A stretch of 64,000 bases of DNA from Costus lasius (lineage: Eukaryota; Streptophyta; Magnoliopsida; Zingiberales; Costaceae): NCBI GenBank assembly GCA_027563935.2, contig CM050447.1, positions 14,042,501-14,106,500 of the forward strand. Reading direction: 5' to 3'. The translations under genes were made by a program, and so were the position numbers. Below are positions 10,771 through 21,756 of this stretch, piece by piece (the first letter of the stretch is position 1; each line of letters starts with the position of its first letter). The notes below the pieces were generated by a model. It was not told the origin of the DNA and did no database searches. It saw only the letters and a program-made list of their open reading frames with translations.

Positions 10771-13266
10771 TTGTGCATGCCAAGAACAGTTAGAACAGGT
10801 CAGCTAGTGCCAGAAGATCCCGAAATTGAAAGGACCCTCCGAGCTCAGAGGAAAAATCAGGATCAACAGCTTGAGGAAGCCCATCCGTACCCGTCTACTG
10901 CAATGGACCAGAACCGCTCACTAAGAGATTTTGCTGCACCCAATGTACATGGCTTGCACTCCAGCATTGCTCGACCCTCGGTCGAAGCAAATAATTTTGA
11001 GATCAAGCCAGCCCTCGTGCATATGGTTCAGCAGAACCAATTTAGCGGTTCACCACAGGAAGATCCTAATTTACATTTGTCAATTTTTCTTGAATACTGT
11101 GATACCCTGAAAATTAATGGGGTAATATCTGATGCTATTCTCTTACGTCTTTTCCCCTTTTCCCTTAGGGACCGCGCGCGAGCATGGCTACAGTCCCTTC
11201 CTCAAGGCTCCATTTCAACGTGGGAACAACTTTCCCACGCGTTCCTCTCCAAATACTTCCCACCGAGCAAGACAGCTCAGTTGAGGAACCAAATAACAAA
11301 CTTTAGCCAGAGGGAAGGCGAGTCGTTATACGAAGCATGGGACCGTTTTAAGGAGTTGCTGCGAATGTGCCCGCATCACGGACTGGAAAAATGGGTACTA
11401 GTGCATACTTTTTATAATGGTCTTTTATATAATAATCGCTTATCTGTAGATGTAGCCGTGGGTGGCGCCCTGATGAATAAGAATATAGACGATGCTATGA
11501 ATCTGATTGAGGACATGGCTCTGAATCACTACCAGTGGACGAGTGAGAGAAACGTCCCAGTAAGAGGAGGAGGTAAGCATGACCTTGACATGTTTAGTTC
11601 GTTGACGGCTAAGGTTGACTCTTTATCCCATTAACTAACTTCAATGAATTTTAATACATCGTCTATCAATTCTATTACTTGTGAAGTTTGTGGTAACTTG
11701 GGACACGGTGCTACTAATTGCCAGATTATGGCTCCTTCTTCTTCTGATTTGTCTTTAGACCAGGTTAATGTTATACAACAAGATCAGAGGAACCAGAATG
11801 ACCCGTTCTCAGACACATACAATCCCGGTTGGAGAAGTCATCCCAACTTCTCCTACCGAAACACTTAGAATCAAACCAACCCACCGAACTTCAACAATCA
11901 GGCTCCTCAGGAAAATTCAAGCAATCAGTTCTCTCATCCTCAATTCAGGTAACCACCCGGATTCCAACAAAGGCAATTTAATCAGCCTCAGAAATCTAGT
12001 TTAGAGCTGCTGCTAGAGAATTTTATCAACACCCAGTCAAAGCGAAATGAGGGTGTTGATGAGTCTATCCGGCAGTTAAATTCCAAGGTGGACTCCCTGA
12101 TTTCTCATTTCAAGATACTAGAGAGCCAGATTGCTCAACAAGCTGCTTCAATCTCTAGGCTATTAGGGAAGCTTCCTTCAAAACCCGAGGCAAATCCAAG
12201 GGAGCACTGCAACGCGATTCTGACATGCAGTGGCACCCAATTGAAGGATCCCCAGATGTCATCTATAGGTTGTTTTCATGGAGAGTCAGATGTTGATAGC
12301 GCAGATGCATCGTATTCAGAGAAAATACCCATGAAGTTAGAGGTCACACAAGAACCGGGCTTAATTCCTTCATCACCTCACACCCCATCTATCTCCTGTC
12401 CTCGGATGTTGGCCACGGTATTGACGGGACAGTACGGCTCACTTATGCCTGTGAAGCTCCAAGATCCTGGCAGTTTTTCTATCTCTTGTAGTACCAGCAA
12501 TTTTTCTATAGAGAGAGCGCTATGTGATTTGGGGGCCAGTGTGAGTATCATGTCTCTCTCCTTGTTCAAAAGTTTGGACTTGGGAGGCCTGGAACCTACA
12601 CCCATAGCTCTTCAGCTCGCGAATGGCTCTATACATCGCCCCGTGGGAATAGTCGAGGACGTGCCGATTAAAGTCAGGGAACTTTTTGTTCCTGTCAACT
12701 TTGTCGTCTTGGATATGTCTGGAAATTCAAGATTACCACTTATTTTGGGCCGCCCTTTCCTAGCTACCACCGGGGCAGTTATAGATGTCCAGAGAGGGAA
12801 GTTATCTCTGAACTTTTGTGATACTACTTTACACTTTAATTTAATAGTTGATATGTCAGATTTTCCTTTTGCAGGCTCGTGCTGTAGTGTTGAGACAGTG
12901 CCTGCGCTTGCACATTGTTCATGCCAAAAGTGGGATTTTCTTGCGTCCCACCGCTGTGCTGAATTGGACGCAGGTGCTATAACGAAGAGGGATGCATGGA
13001 CTACTCTAGAAGACTTGTTTGCTGCATACCCCGATTTTGGCTGCGCGCTGATGTTCTGTAGTGGTGATGATGCGAAGTCTTTATTAGTTTCTAAGAAGAC
13101 AGACTTTGAATTTGGACAAGTTCTTATTTCATATGATTTGAAGACATTTTACTATGTACACCTATTGCTCTTATTGCTTATCTCTATAGGTGTGAATTTT
13201 AGGCGACGAAGAAAGGGGCATGCATATGCCATTTCTTCTGCCTCTGATCCATTGGACGTGCCCTGA
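10771..13266 (+). pseudogene. gag-protease polyprotein of the nested element, three in-frame stops
   Basis: A single reading frame runs from ATG 10771 to a stop at 13264-13266. It is broken only by TAA at 11632, TAG at 11866 and a TAA near 11952, with no frameshift. The first 287 codons carry the gag core (motifs RARAWLQSLP, FLSKYFPP, EAWDRFKELLRMCPHHG). Then comes a CX2CX4HX4C zinc knuckle at 11680-11721. The last 392 codons hold a retropepsin with the active-site motif CDLGASVSIM (Asp at about 12526) and the flap-side motif LPLILGRPFL. The frame ends with a hydrophobic run (YYVHLLLLLLISIGV) and basic residues where reverse transcriptase would normally begin. All three stops could derive from glutamine codons by a C-to-T change. 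Confidence 0.88.
11680..11721 (+). other. Gag zinc knuckle
   Basis: CEVCGNLGHGATNC fits CX2CX4HX4C, the RNA-binding knuckle of retrotransposon gag. Confidence 0.85.
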
Positions 13267-14737
13267 AGCACGCTTTTTGGTCAAGCTACTGACCTTAAAC
13301 AAGCGCTTCTTGGGAGGCACCCCAAGGATTTATCTTTTATTGTGTTGTGTTGTATTTATTTGGATAGACTTATATGTTGTATGTTGTTGTAGTAGTTTTT
13401 GTTTTGTATTATTTTATTGTTTTTCTTTTGATATTATTTAGTGATGACCTATGGCATATTTTTCTTATTTTATACATTGAATAGCATGAAGCCGAGCAGA
13501 GTCACCAGGGCCGCATGCAGGATTCTGTGCTTGCGGCTATCCAGGAGATATAAAGGACTCTGAACACTCTCCGATGGTGATCTTTCCCTATTTTTAGTAA
13601 GTTGTTTTCCTTTTTCTGCTATTCATGTACTCTTGACTGCATAGGAGACTATGCAGTTCTATGCCGTGGGTAGAGGGTTTTCCCTCTTTTGTTTGTGTTA
13701 GTTCTATCTCATGCTTAGTGATATTGTTGTGTTTTATTTCTTCATGCACTGAGATTCTATATGACGATATCCTGCCTGTGCCTTCGTCCTGTGCTGATTG
13801 CAAAGAACTAAGTCTGTGATGGTGTCCCTTAATCTTGTCTTCAATTCTTGTGCTATTTCGAATCATGATGAGAATATGGAAGATTTGTTTGTCTCTTGAG
13901 TTAAGGGAATGGAATTCTTATTATGATTGCTTTTATGCTTTTGATATGTGGTTTTAGATTGTTATTGAGAATGATTTACTATGGTTTGCATGATGTTTCA
14001 CTAGTTGATTCTCATCTTCTGAATTATGTCTTACACGACGTTATGTTTTTGCAGATTCATGCTTATTATATTTCTTGTTGACAACTTTTCAATTTAGTTG
14101 CATTAGTAAAAAAAAACCAAATGACAAAAAGGGGCAGTGGTACCTAAGTGACAATGAACCCAAAGGTTTCATTCAACTTGGCACTGTCGACAAAAAAATA
14201 ATAAAAAAAGAGAGAATAAAAGGGTCATGAGAAAAGAAGGGGGATGGTAAAAGTGAACAACTCCTCTTTCTTCTATTAGAAATGAGTTTGTGTACATTAT
14301 GTGGTGTACACACTTTGAGTTTGCTTGTTAACTAAGTACCGGGGGTGCATTCATCACAAATGTTTGTCCTTCGCGTCACAAGGTATCAAGTTAATTCAGA
14401 GAAGTAGCTTGAGCCAACCGATTTAAACCTTTATGATGCCCTCATTTAAATAATTGTGCAACTTGATTTGACTAGCTGTCTTCGGAAAGGAATCGATGAT
14501 TATGAATAATCTTGACATGGTGAAGTGTTTTTCCTATTTCAGAGTTGTGGATTGCCTTTGAATATTATTTTTTGCTCATAGTTTAGATTATATCTCAATA
14601 TGCATTCTTCGACCTAGGATTGAGTATAATTGTTTTCATATAAACTTCATACTTTGGCTTTTGAACATGCTATCTTCTTAATATCTGATTATTTTAGATA
14701 GTGTAATTGCTTGAGGACAAGCAAGATTTTAAGTCTG
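13267..14737 (+). other. Non-coding 3' internal region of the nested element
   Basis: About 1.5 kb without a retrotransposon domain. It contains A-rich runs near 14106-14220 and, just before the right LTR, TTGAGGACAAGCAAG (14711-14725), a motif commonly seen ahead of the 3' LTR in Tat/Athila-like elements and probably part of the polypurine tract region. Pol has been replaced by or deleted down to this segment. Confidence 0.7.
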
Positions 14738-16183
14738 TGATATTTTAATATGTGTTATTTTTATAGGATTTAGAGTCTTATCTATACAATCATTTTAGGC
14801 TTAAGTTCTATTTTATGTCAAAAATTTGATATCTTTTACTATTAAGTCTAGAATCTTCACTATTTTTCGATTATTTATGAAATGCAGGTTATTTCCATAT
14901 AATTTCGACAATATTTTGAAGATTTGAAGTTATGGGAAGATTCGTCATAGTTTGGCAAGGTCACAGGCAAGATTTCAGCGTTTTTGGAGCTTCCCATGAA
15001 GAACACGGCCTGCCCGTGTCCAGAAGCATGCCCGTGCTTACCTTCCTGCACTTCATAGAGGCAAGCACGGCCGTGCTTACATTCCTGCATTCTACGAGCC
15101 AAACACGGCCAGGGTGTGTCTAGAAGCACGGCCGTGACAGCTTCCGCGCAGATCGACCTTTCGACGATTTTTCGTCCGATTTGAGTGATTCCGAACTCGG
15201 AATTGGCTGAAATTTGGAGGGAAGCTTTCTAATTGCCTAAGGAAGATATAGAACCATAAAATAGGATTTTTGGAGCGGTTTTGGAGGTCAAACTTTGGAG
15301 AGAGGCGACTTAGGGCGAAAAGGGGCGATTTTACTCATTCAAGGGCTCGATTCGAAGGATTTCTTTGGGGCTATCAAGATAAGACCAAAGATCTATCGTC
15401 TCCTACCTAAGATCTATAATTTCCCTTCTTTTTGTATACATTTCGTGGGTTTTAATTGTTAAACGATGCATGTTCTAGAGTAAAACTCTAGTTCGGGACT
15501 CGGGCGTAGCCCGTTGAACACATTTCCTCATGTAAAACATTTTATTGAATCTCAGTGATAGCTTTTAGTAAATTGACTTATTTAAATGAGTTGTGCTTAT
15601 TATGTATTTATGTTTTGGCCAAACATTTGTATGTGTTAAGTGTTACGAGATGAACTGAGAGATGAATCGTAACACTCGATCGTTCTCATTTAAACTTGTG
15701 ACTAGAATTACGAGAGTCGTTCGACGTCACTCGAGGATTTATGATATTTCATAGAGCTTAATGGGTCTCTTAGGTTAATTTTGCTACGAGAGTAGGAAAT
15801 TAGCTTATGCTAGACACAGGATTACGCTTCGAGAGAAGGTAACCCGTACCATAGGAAAGATCGCCTTAAGTTGTTTACTGTCGGATTGCGCTTCGAGAGA
15901 AGGAGATCCGTTTTCTATTTCAATTCATTGATTGTTTTACATTTAAAGCTTTCAACGAGGTGAAACCTGAAGTTCCGAACACTTCTTAAACTGTAATTTT
16001 CCCTTAAAGTCATCGACTTCTTAGTTTGATAATTTAGTTAATTTAGTTTTAGAGCTATTCTTTTATTCCGTGTTTGAATCATCTAGCTTTCAATGACACT
16101 AAAGGTCGGTACTTGACGCCTGCTCCCTGTGGGAACGATATTATTTACTACTTCGATAGACCGTGCACTTGCGGAGCCTATCA
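14738..16183 (+). repeat. 3' LTR of nested element
   Basis: The LTR is 1446 bp, TGATATTTTAATATGTG...CCTATCA, and collinear with 9135-10596. It lacks one CACGGCC-type subrepeat near 15062. Confidence 0.9.
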
Positions 16184-16188
16184 ATTAT
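16184..16188. repeat. Target-site duplication ATTAT, right copy
   Basis: This exactly matches 9130-9134 and shows that the nested element integrated as a unit. Confidence 0.85.
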
Positions 16189-17685
16189 CCAATCAAATAT
16201 ATTGATCAAATCTCCTCTCCCATATGCGCTTAAGACTTGCCTAAGAAAGCATTGGCCATATGCATCCAAATCAGCCCATATGAGGCAATGAATTCATGCA
16301 TGCGCAAAGACCAAGTCAAGCCATCATGAATCCTTGCCTAAATTGCCTTGGGCAAAAATCCTAATCCAATTAGGATTCTAATTATGTTAATAATCAGTCC
16401 ACTTGCACAAATCATATCTCAATTGATATCTTAAATGATTAGATTAGATTCTAAATCAAATCAATCACAAGAAGATACCTAATTAAGAAACATGCGCCAC
16501 TCAATTAGGAGTCTTCATGCGCCATCATGATAATATTCTCCCCATTATACCCTTTATGCCTTTTAGCTCTTCACTACAACTTATTAGCAAGCCCAACTAA
16601 GCAATGGGCCTAGCCCAAAGTCCATTATGCATGTTAACCAAACTATTGGATCCAATCCAAATTAACCCAAGGTCATATGAGGCTAACCATGGTTAATTTG
16701 GTCAATATGCCAAAAATGGAAGTTGGCTCTAATAAGTTTCTTCCATCTCATTAGGCCCATTGGCGCTGACGAAATCTCCCAAATAGATCCGAGTTATCCA
16801 ATAACTCGATCTAAAGGCTATCCGATCAATACGAGAACTCGAGTATCTTGGTGTGTAACCCTGTAGGTTCCTCTGACATTGGCAGTGCTGACCAATGGTC
16901 ACCACAAACAGTGAGTGGCACCTAGCAGTGCATCACTGCTACGCAAGTCATCGGAATGGATATCGACATCGACATCCCCATCATCGCGACTAGGTACAGA
17001 TGCATTACAGTCCCTTTGCCAAACTGATATCTGATTGGACAAGTGTGTCATCACTTATTTTCACCCAATCATATGGTCATGACTAAATCAGGTCTTCACC
17101 TGGGTATGACCATACACTTTCAGTCATAAAACCATAAAGAAGCTCCATGGATATCATGCTTCCCTCAGGAAGGGCAAATCTTCTGTCTGTCAATTGACCT
17201 TCTCATATGGGTCGTGACATACTCAATGACAACCGTTATAACCTCCCAACTACGGTGAGACGTTAGGTTGCATCAAAGCATGTCTCTAACCATATAGAAG
17301 AGTCAATGCCCTCAAGTCTAAGGATCAATGCATCTCCTATCACTTGTGAGGATAACTCATGACACAAAGTCATTGTCTCACAGTGGGTTTGTCCAGTATA
17401 TCCACCACTGATATACTCATATGTCTGCGTTAGCACCGCGTGCCTAACCAGCCCATATACCAGTCTCTCAAGTATCATAACTGTCCCTTATCCACTAAGG
17501 TACATCGACTGGGGACAATCTTTTGAGCACAGATCTAATCTATCTCCAGGGACATTAACATGTAAGTACATAATCACAGATATAGATAAACAACGATAAT
17601 GACAATACCAGATTGATATATAAATATCAGAGTGAAGCAGTACATCAGTGGACCAATATTAAATCTCAGGGCATATACACCAACA

Positions 17686-18419
17686 CGCCTATGCCTGCTT
17701 GACGCCTCGACTGCCACGACGACGAACCCTCGTCTACTGCAAAGATGCCAGCTTGCATCGCGTAGCTGGGCAACATCATCTCCCGTCAGTGCCTGTGACG
17801 TCTGGCCACCTACAGCAGCCGCCGTCATTGCCCATTCGCGTGGGTGAGAAGGAAAAAAGATAATGGGCTGATTTTGACCTAATCAATAGCCCAGTTTAGT
17901 AGGCCTGGTCCAATAGATTTGAGCCTAACATCAATTATGTTACCATTTATATGCCGCAACTAAAGAAAATCGATGCTAAAAGTCACATCAAAGTCGTATA
18001 TTATAACGTTCTTAACTTAATGTTCTCGCTCTGCGCTTAGGTCAAAGATGGAAAAAGGGTAAGACTTGACTGTAGCTGCATTCACATCATCGTTCCCTTT
18101 CTTTATTATCAAATAAATTTGTGGTCCTTCAAGGAGACTTCAATTGTCATCCATTGAATTTGTCAAGTTACTAGATGATGTGTCCACGGAGAATTATTAT
18201 GTGCAATGTCATGCACCGGCATACATTAATTATTACTTGGGAAAAAAAATAAAGCAAATTGACTATTGTATGAGTATCTGTAGTTTCTTATTTAATATTT
18301 TTATTTAATATTTTTTTTCTTTTTCTCTTATCACTTAGAATAAGGAAAATATATTTTTAATTTCTTTAATTTTAATTTTTTTTCCAATATAGAAACACAG
18401 CGTAAGAATCGAACAGATA
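17686..18419. other. Intergenic DNA, including upstream duplicate block of the lectin-kinase locus
   Basis: 17686-17850 is the right half of a GC-rich locus interrupted by the TGTTGG element. After that the sequence is AT-rich. The stretch at about 18265-18355 (TATGAGTAT, TATTTAATATTTTTATTTAATA, AATAAGGAAAATATAT) recurs at about 22555-22635 upstream of the second lectin kinase, showing that the gene duplication included promoter DNA. No gene is seen. Confidence 0.55.
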
Positions 18420-18424
18420 GTAGT

Positions 18425-19568
18425 TGTGATGCCTAGATTCGATTGAGCCAAGCCAAAGAGAGTGGGTTGGGCGGTGGCCCAAGCCCACGCCGCTCGGCCA
18501 AAGACGGAAGCCAAGTCCGGAGGGAATTCATCCGGTCAACATCTCCTGTTGACCCGGGCGAAGAGTGCATACACGAGAGGGAAGCAGCTCCTTCCTCTCC
18601 GGTGTCATCGGGTCCAGACGACGCAGACAAAGCCAGAACGAGGAGGTCGGCGGCGACAAATTCGGACACGTCGACGCCTTCCTCCCCGACCTTCACGGAC
18701 GGAGGCGGCTTCGAGTTCCAGGGGGACGCGGCTGTGGGCCTTGGACGCGGTCGCATCGGACGCGGATGAAGGTCGAGGCGGGGTTTCCTCTTCAAATACA
18801 ATCGAATCTGGAAGAGGAGAAGATCGATCGGAGGAAGCCAGTGAGAAGCGAAAGGAGAAGAGAGTTGAGTTGAGAGAGAACTTGAGAGCTTTGCAAGCGG
18901 CGGCAGAGTCTGCCGCCGACGAGAGTAGAGACGAAGGCGAGCGACGCCACCGGTGAGAGAACGAGAGGAAAGGGGTGTAGGGTTTTTGTACGCGAATAAA
19001 GAGGCATTTTCCCTATCTTCTCCGGCGTGTTCTGTTCTCGTTTCTTATCTTCCGCGGCGGCGACAGGGGCGTGCTCGACGGCAGGCGATCGTCGACGACG
19101 AGGCTGAAGGGAAAAAGGCAGCGGCGCCTTCCCTTCCGACCCGTCCCCGAGTGGCTCGTGGTCTCCTCCGGCAGCACACGGCGAGCGCAGGCGAGCGCTC
19201 GGCTGAGTTCGTAAAGGAAGAAGACGAGGTGAGAACCGAGCTCCGGGCGTTCAGTTCGAGGCTGAAGAAAGGGTGGATTTTGATCCACACGCGAAATTGA
19301 TTTCGCGATTTCGGAAATCAAATCGGAGGCTGACGCTCGTGACGTCAGCAATCCAAGTAACTCGGCAGCGGCGTGATTTTGACTCTCGGGTCAAAATTGA
19401 ATAGAGCTTCACCACCGTCGAAGACGATCAAGACACGCTTCCGCAACAAGGGCTGAGGGAGGAGGTGACAAGGCCTTTCCTGCCATCACGTCCGAAAAAT
19501 TTAGAGACTGGCACACAGTCCCACGCTGAATTGACTACGCGGAGGGAAACGAAAAATTGGGCGTGACA
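18425..19568 (+). mobile_element. Solo LTR in the promoter of the first lectin kinase
   Basis: The 1144-bp element begins TGTGATGCC and ends GGGCGTGACA. Its flanks GTAGT (18420-18424) and GTAAT (19569-19573) match at four of five bases, as for a slightly decayed 5-bp duplication. It resembles, in the opposite orientation, the LTRs at 1105 and 37097 in its end sequence, its GCCCAAGCC-rich start, GATTTCGCGATTTCGGAAATC-like palindromes and TGACGTCAGC words. An AATAAA at about 18995 is a possible polyadenylation signal. No internal region is present, which points to LTR-LTR recombination. It ends 193 bp upstream of the receptor-kinase start codon. Confidence 0.7.
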
Positions 19569-19761
19569 GTAATATACTTAATGATGCGCAATGAAATCTA
19601 GCCATAAGCCAATGAGGAAACACATACTTCTCCCAATCTACTGGATTTACTTGAAGAATCTTGTCACGCCCAAGTCAACCAAAACACTGGAGTCAGCAAG
19701 TTCAGAAATTGTGTTACTTGTATCAGACTCAGTTGAAGATTTTGCAAGGGGAAACAATAAG

Positions 19762-21756
19762 ATGTCGACCAAGATTTTACTCATCATCATCATCTTCTTC
19801 CTCCTCCACCGGAAGCTAGCAGCCGGCGGCCACGCTGCAAGCGATGATTTCACCTTCAATGGATTCGTAGGAGCAAATCTCACCCTCGACGGAGCGGCAG
19901 CGATCACGTCCAGCGGCCTCCTGAAGCTCACCAACAACACGAAGCAGGTGATGGGCCACGCCTTCCATCCGCCCCCAATTCAATTCAGAAGCACCCCCAA
20001 TGGCTCAATCTTCTCCTTCTCCACCACCTTCGTCCGCGGCACCGTCGTCGGCGACATCGACAACGGGGGCAACGGGATCGCCTTCGTGGTTTCTTCCGGC
20101 AAGAACTTCTCCACCGCCATCGGCAGCCAATTTTTGGGCATCGGAAACACCACCAATCGCGTCCTTGCGATTGAGCTTGATACAATCTACAACCCGGAAT
20201 TGGACGTGATCGAAGGAAACCACGTCGGAATCGACATCAACGACCTAAAATCTAAGGAGTCCTTCCTCGCCGGCTACTACGCCGACGAAACTGGCTTGTT
20301 CACCAACTTAAGCCTCATCAGCGACCAAGCCATACAAGTCTGGGTGGACTACGACGGCCGCCGCATGCAGCTCAGCGTCACCTTAGCTCCAGTTCCGCTG
20401 GCCAAGCCCCGTAAGCCTCTCTTATCTGCCCCCATCGACCTCTCCGCCGTGTTCTCCGATCACATGTTTGTCGGCTTCTCCTCGTCCACGGGTTCCTTCC
20501 GCACAGCCCATTACCTTCTTGGCTGGAGCTTTAAGCTCAACGGCACGGCTCAAGCTCTCGACTACTCGCTGCTGCCTCCGATTCCTCGGGTCAGAGCCAA
20601 ATCCAGGTCCAAGGTTCTGGAAATTTCGCTGCCGCTAGCTTCGGCTGCGCTTGTTCTGATCGTCGCCGGCGCCGCCGTGCTCGTCGTGAAGCGGAGGATC
20701 AAGTACGCAGAGCTGCTCGAGGACTGGGAGAACGAGTTCGGTCCTCATCGCTTCTCATACAAAGCTTTGTTCGAGGCCACAAAAGGATTCAAGGACACGG
20801 AGCTGCTCGGCGCCGGCGGGTTCGGAAGAGTCTACAGAGGGGTGCTACCGCCTTCCGGATTGGAGGTCGCGGTGAAGAGAGTGTCTCACGAGTCGAGACA
20901 GGGGATGAGGGAATTCATAGCGGAAGTGATCAGCCTCGGTCGCCTCCGCCACCGGAACCTCGTCCAGCTGTTGGGCTATTGCAGGCGCAAAGGCGAGCTT
21001 CTCCTGGTCTACGACTACATGCCCAACGGCAGCCTCGACAAGCTCCTGTTCGACCGATCCAAGCCCGCTCTGGATTGGGCGACGCGGTTTCAGGTCATCA
21101 GAGGCGTGGCGGCGGGTCTCCTCTACCTCCACGAAGACTGGGAGCAAGTCGTCGTCCACCGGGACATCAAGTCCAGCAACGTGCTCCTCGACGACCAATT
21201 GAACGGGAGATTGGGCGACTTCGGCCTGGCGAGACTGTACGATCACGGGACCGATCCGCTGACCACCCATGTCGTCGGAACCATGGGGTACATGGCTCCC
21301 GAGCTGGCTCGAACGGCGAAGGCGACGACCGCCACTGACGTCTTCGCCTTTGGGACGTTCCTCTTGGAGGTGGCCTGCGGACGGAAGCCGGTGGACTTGA
21401 CGGCGGACGTCGATGAGCTGCTGGAATGGGTGCTGGATAGTTGGCAGCAGGGGAAGATACTTGCGACGGCTGATCCGAGGCTGGGGGAAGACCGCGTAGT
21501 GGAGGAGGTGGAGATTGTGCTGCTGCTTGGATTGCTATGCTCGCACCCGCTGCCGGCGGCGAGGCCGACCATGCGCCAAGTCGTGCAGTACTTAAAGGGC
21601 GACATGGCGCTGCCGGAGCTGTCGGCGACGTTTCTGTGCTTCAGAGCGGTGGGGCTGGTTCACAGTGGCAGCAAAAGCTTCGATGACTATATCGTGTCGT
21701 ATCCTTCGTCGTCTGCGGCGGCGACGGCTGCATCTGCCATTTCTACGGGGCGGTGA
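19762..21756 (+). CDS. L-type lectin receptor-like kinase, copy 1
   Basis: This intronless gene encodes 664 residues. A signal peptide (about residues 1-21, hydrophobic LLIIIIFFLL) precedes a legume-lectin ectodomain (about 26-270), which has the metal/carbohydrate-site segment AIELDTIYNP..NHVGIDIN. A transmembrane helix follows at about 286-309. The kinase domain (about 344-615) has a glycine loop GAGGFG at 350-355, Lys372 in VAVKRV, HRD at 466-468 and DFG at 486-488, so it is a complete RD kinase. Such proteins sit in the plasma membrane and sense extracellular ligands in defence or stress; the sequence style is that of clade IV LecRKs. An in-frame ATG at 19591 would add 57 residues before the signal peptide; I prefer 19762 because the tandem copy starts at the same place. 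Compared with copy 2 it lacks six residues in the lectin loop after FLGI and about three in the kinase C-lobe. Confidence 0.95.
   Translation: MSTKILLIIIIFFLLHRKLAAGGHAASDDFTFNGFVGANLTLDGAAAITSSGLLKLTNNTKQVMGHAFHPPPIQFRSTPNGSIFSFSTTFVRGTVVGDIDNGGNGIAFVVSSGKNFSTAIGSQFLGIGNTTNRVLAIELDTIYNPELDVIEGNHVGIDINDLKSKESFLAGYYADETGLFTNLSLISDQAIQVWVDYDGRRMQLSVTLAPVPLAKPRKPLLSAPIDLSAVFSDHMFVGFSSSTGSFRTAHYLLGWSFKLNGTAQALDYSLLPPIPRVRAKSRSKVLEISLPLASAALVLIVAGAAVLVVKRRIKYAELLEDWENEFGPHRFSYKALFEATKGFKDTELLGAGGFGRVYRGVLPPSGLEVAVKRVSHESRQGMREFIAEVISLGRLRHRNLVQLLGYCRRKGELLLVYDYMPNGSLDKLLFDRSKPALDWATRFQVIRGVAAGLLYLHEDWEQVVVHRDIKSSNVLLDDQLNGRLGDFGLARLYDHGTDPLTTHVVGTMGYMAPELARTAKATTATDVFAFGTFLLEVACGRKPVDLTADVDELLEWVLDSWQQGKILATADPRLGEDRVVEEVEIVLLLGLLCSHPLPAARPTMRQVVQYLKGDMALPELSATFLCFRAVGLVHSGSKSFDDYIVSYPSSSAAATAASAISTGR

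Larger units (their letters stand above)
9135..16183 (+). mobile_element. Complete nested Ty3/gypsy-type LTR retrotransposon, gag-protease only
   Basis: The element is 7049 bp with two LTRs, both bounded by TGATAT...CCTATCA, and an exact 5-bp target duplication ATTAT. It has a primer-binding site matching tRNA-Asp, one gag-protease frame broken by three stops, a 1.5-kb non-coding 3' region and a right LTR. Reverse transcriptase, RNase H and integrase are entirely absent, so it is non-autonomous. The gag and retropepsin style and the TGGCGCCGTTGCCGGGG primer site are those of the Athila/Tat-related lineage. The LTRs differ by scattered substitutions and a few indels, only a few percent by eye, so the insertion is not ancient. 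It sits inside the TGTTGG element. Confidence 0.92.
8542..17685. mobile_element. Outer LTR-like element with TGTTGG...CCAACA ends, split by a nested retrotransposon
   Basis: The left piece (8542-9134) begins TGTTGGGAAACC and the right piece (16184-17685) ends TACACCAACA. The six terminal bases are perfect inverted repeats as in LTRs. The flanks share CGCC on both sides (8538-8541 and 17686-17689), or CGCCT if one base is shared with the element, which fits a 4-5 bp target duplication. Without the nested insertion the element is about 2.1 kb, has no coding capacity I can recognise, and carries a TTTAAATAGG box at about 9060. It is most simply a solo LTR of a large retrotransposon or a non-coding LARD-like derivative. 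The strand is not determined. Confidence 0.6.

Noticed and set aside
10771..13266. Gag-protease frame as an intact two- or three-protein gene set
   Set aside because: The pieces are one collinear frame separated by single stop codons, so it is a broken polyprotein and not separate genes.
18433..19351. Several overlapping frames on both strands
   Set aside because: They lie inside the solo LTR and are incidental to its GC-rich composition.
20845..21270. 141-codon antisense frame across the first lectin kinase
   Set aside because: It is a shadow of the kinase domain caused by high GC at third positions.
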